The notes under the pieces: model-generated
The model's database searches: none
The model's input: the letters and a program-made list of their open reading frames with translations, nothing else
Told to the model about the DNA's origin: nothing
NCBI GenBank assembly: GCA_023430285.1
Contig: JAEZAV010000049.1
Coordinates: 1 to 7,718, forward strand
Length of the DNA stretch: 7,718 nucleotides
From: Methanobacteriota archaeon
GTDB taxonomy: Archaea; Methanobacteriota; Methanobacteria; Methanobacteriales; Methanobacteriaceae
Reading direction: 5' to 3'
In this document: piece after piece, positions 6,602-7,718 of the stretch
How the letters are laid out: every line of letters starts with the position of its first letter
How positions within the stretch are numbered: the stretch's first letter is position 1
Translations under genes and position numbers: made by a program

Positions 6602-6617
6602 CATGTATAAATACATG
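6602..6617. promoter_or_regulatory. Probable ribL TATA box inside a 16-bp inverted repeat (copy 2)
   Basis: CATGTAT-AA-ATACATG is a perfect inverted repeat with 7-bp arms and a 2-nt centre. It contains TATAAATA (6606-6613), a near-ideal archaeal TATA box for ribL. This predicts a transcript start near 6635 and a leader of about 60 nt. A protein bound to the palindrome would block TATA-binding protein, a common archaeal mode of repression. The palindrome and the TATA box are seen directly; repression is inference. Confidence 0.5.
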
Positions 6618-6627
6618 GACCAATATA

Positions 6628-6643
6628 TGAAATTCAAATTTCA
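6628..6643. repeat. 16-bp inverted repeat, 7-2-7 geometry (copy 3, at the predicted ribL transcript start)
   Basis: TGAAATT-CA-AATTTCA is again a perfect repeat with 7-bp arms and a 2-nt centre. Its centre is 26 bp from the centre of copy 2, and it falls on the transcript start predicted from the TATA box at 6606-6613. The arm TGAAATT also occurs singly at 6421-6427 and 6547-6553 in the same gap. The arm sequences of the three repeats differ, so they may not bind the same protein. Confidence 0.35.
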
Positions 6644-6689
6644 GTTTTATTGATATTATGATAACAGAAATTTAGTTCTAACATTAAAT

Positions 6690-6697
6690 GAGGGGTG
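6690..6697 (+). promoter_or_regulatory. G-rich ribosome-binding-like string overlapping the GTG start of ribL
   Basis: GAGGGGTG looks like a Shine-Dalgarno sequence but merges with the GTG chosen as start. Used as a binding site it would favour a codon 7-10 nt downstream, where only ATT codons stand (6701, 6704); the ATG at 6716 is 18 nt away. The true start therefore remains open, though homology favours one close to the GTG. Confidence 0.35.
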
Positions 6698-7159
6698 TAT
6701 ATTATTAAAGTTATTATGGCGACAGGCACATTTGACATAATCCATCCAGGACACGGATATTACCTGGAAGAATCTAAAAAACTTGGTGGTGAAGAAGCCC
6801 ATCTGGTTGTGGTGGTTGCAAGGGATTCTACTGTACGATCCAAAAAGAGATTACCTGTTGTCGATGAAAATCAGCGACTGGAAGTTGTTAAGATGCTGAA
6901 ACCTGTGGATGAAGCTTACCTTGGTGATGAAAATGATATGTTTAAGGTTGTCGAGAAGATCAAACCGGACATCATAACCATAGGTCCTGATCAGAAACAC
7001 AACGTTGAAAAACTCAAGAATCAACTGAAAGAAAGGGGTATTGAATCTGATGTTGTTAAGGTTACTGGATACAGGAAAGCGGAACTAGACAGCACCTGTA
7101 AAATTATTAAAAAGGTACAGTCCATGGAATTCGATCCCAAAATATTTGAGGAATGTTGA
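6695..7159 (+). CDS. ribL: RibL, archaeal FAD synthetase (FMN adenylyltransferase)
   Basis: RibL adenylates FMN to FAD in the cytoplasm; archaea use this stand-alone nucleotidyltransferase in place of the bacterial bifunctional RibF. The 154-residue length fits the family. The nucleotide-binding signature GTFDIIHPGH (11-20) has the HxGH motif at 17-20. ARDSTV (42-47), GPDQ (97-100) and DSTCKII (132-138, the place of the family's second signature) follow the archaeal RibL pattern. The relative glycerol-3-phosphate cytidylyltransferase shares the fold, but ARDSTV...GPDQ is more RibL-like. Cys135 and Cys154 are the only cysteines; cysteines matter in the characterised M. jannaschii enzyme. Starting at Met8 (6716) would remove most of the first beta strand, so the GTG at 6695 is preferred. 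The gene appears to be transcribed alone, from a palindromic promoter to a hairpin terminator. Confidence 0.88.
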   Translation: MYIIKVIMATGTFDIIHPGHGYYLEESKKLGGEEAHLVVVVARDSTVRSKKRLPVVDENQRLEVVKMLKPVDEAYLGDENDMFKVVEKIKPDIITIGPDQKHNVEKLKNQLKERGIESDVVKVTGYRKAELDSTCKIIKKVQSMEFDPKIFEEC

Positions 7160-7169
7160 GAATTTTTAG

Positions 7170-7195
7170 AAGGAAACATTAGGCTTTCCTTTTTT
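7170..7195 (+). terminator. Hairpin plus T-tract terminator after ribL
   Basis: AAGGAAA (7170-7176) pairs with TTTCCTT (7185-7191) around an 8-nt loop and runs directly into T residues up to 7195. It starts 11 nt after the ribL stop. It looks like a classic intrinsic terminator and is the clearest one in the window. Confidence 0.75.
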
Positions 7196-7283
7196 GAATC
7201 TCTGACTCAAAAAATAAAATTATTAACTATATTTTGATGCATTTATTGTAAGCTTGATTCATTTTGTTCAAACTTCACCCATA

Positions 7284-7295
7284 TATCTATAGATA
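7284..7295. repeat. 12-bp perfect palindrome in the ribL-thiN gap
   Basis: TATCTATAGATA is perfectly palindromic. It lies about 120 nt upstream of the thiN start, well upstream of the proposed TATA box at 7382. It could be an upstream regulator site or chance in AT-rich DNA. Nothing else gene-like was seen between 7196 and 7380. Confidence 0.2.
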
Positions 7296-7381
7296 ATTAA
7301 AGTACACCAGTTATGATGTATTTTTCAGATTAATTTCCTGGTTTATTTTATCTGCCCATTGTCGATTTTAAAACCAACAAC

Positions 7382-7389
7382 TTATATTT
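7382..7389 (+). promoter_or_regulatory. Probable TATA box of thiN, implying a leaderless transcript
   Basis: TTATATTT is centred about 25 nt before the ATG at 7411, which is the normal distance from an archaeal TATA box to the transcript start. The RNA would begin at or next to the start codon. This fits the absence of any Shine-Dalgarno sequence before that ATG. Confidence 0.5.
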
Positions 7390-7410
7390 GATCATGAGAA
7401 AATATTGATT

Positions 7411-7718
7411 ATGGATCATATTGAAGAGATAGAAAAGGTTAAAGAAGGAGCATCCATCCTGGAGAAATCTTCAGAGTTTGCCATTATCATTCCAGAAGTT
7501 CACAGTAATCTTGTTATGGCATTGGAAAATGCTGAAAAAATTGAGGAAGTTGTTGGAATTCCAGGGAGAATTACCAACTTAAATGGGATGCCAAAAACAG
7601 TGAGCAGCCCTGATTTTTTAAAAACATCACACATGGCCAGGCTTGCGCTTAGCATGATGAAGCACGACCCATCACTTAGAAGTGCCATTAACATCAAGTA
7701 CGATCCCTTGATTCTTGA
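7411..7718 (+). CDS. thiN: ThiN-domain thiamine-phosphate synthase, 5' part, cut by window edge
   Basis: ThiN joins the thiazole phosphate and pyrimidine pyrophosphate halves to make thiamine phosphate in archaea, replacing the unrelated ThiE. From ATG at 7411 there are 102 codons without a stop; the window ends inside codon 103. After some 15 residues the ThiN fold begins with FAIIIPEVHSNLVMALE (23-39). It continues with GIPGRI (49-54), KTSHMARLAL (71-80) and SAINIKYDPLIL (91-102), all typical of the family. Arg53 and His74 are 21 residues apart, the spacing I recall for the two residues essential in characterised ThiN (Arg320 and His341 of a Pyrobaculum ThiDN). There is no ThiD domain and no helix-turn-helix before the domain, so it is neither ThiDN nor the ThiR regulator. 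A full domain would need roughly 60-80 more residues. Transcription is probably leaderless. Confidence 0.85.
   Translation, partial: MDHIEEIEKVKEGASILEKSSEFAIIIPEVHSNLVMALENAEKIEEVVGIPGRITNLNGMPKTVSSPDFLKTSHMARLALSMMKHDPSLRSAINIKYDPLIL

Overview
The window reads as chromosomal DNA of a methanogenic archaeon, most likely a mesophilic member of Methanobacteriales (Methanobacterium-like). The evidence is: an archaeal-type FAD synthetase (RibL), a stand-alone archaeal ThiN thiamine-phosphate synthase, a Mur-type ligase of the kind found in pseudomurein-making methanogens, archaeal TATA-like elements, oligo-T terminators, AT-rich DNA and GGAG-type ribosome binding sites. The order-level assignment is inference. 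No rRNA, tRNA, CRISPR array, insertion sequence or phage gene was seen.

Layout. 1-761 (minus): tRNA pseudouridine synthase TruA, lacking only its C-terminal end at the left edge. 762-926: divergent promoter region with three evenly spaced perfect palindromes. 927-1865 (plus): ten-helix EamA/DMT transporter. 1866-2154: gap with an oligo-T terminator, two TATA-like boxes, an inverted repeat and a doubtful 30-codon ORF. 2155-2883 (plus): HisA, starting at TTG. 2884-3166: gap with oligo-T terminators. 3167-4642 (plus): a Mur ligase combining a MurT-like zinc-ribbon insertion with MurE-like central motifs. 4643-4845: convergent terminator region. 4846-6420 (minus): SpoVB/MurJ-type polysaccharide flippase. 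6421-6694: divergent promoter region with three 16-bp inverted repeats of identical 7-2-7 geometry, one covering the likely ribL TATA box. 6695-7159 (plus): RibL, followed by a clear hairpin terminator. 7160-7410: gap ending in a TATA-like box about 25 nt before the next start codon. 7411-7718 (plus): 5' part of thiN, running off the right edge.

How the genes relate. Most genes look singly transcribed, with gaps of 165-289 bp and their own promoters and terminators; there is no obvious long operon. Several are housekeeping genes: tRNA modification (truA), histidine (hisA), FAD (ribL) and thiamine phosphate (thiN). The Mur ligase and the flippase, which face each other, are the only plausible functional pair: both fit cell-wall (pseudomurein) precursor synthesis and export. 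The points most worth a second look are the repeat set upstream of ribL and the hybrid architecture of the Mur ligase. I found no evidence for a wholly new multi-gene system.
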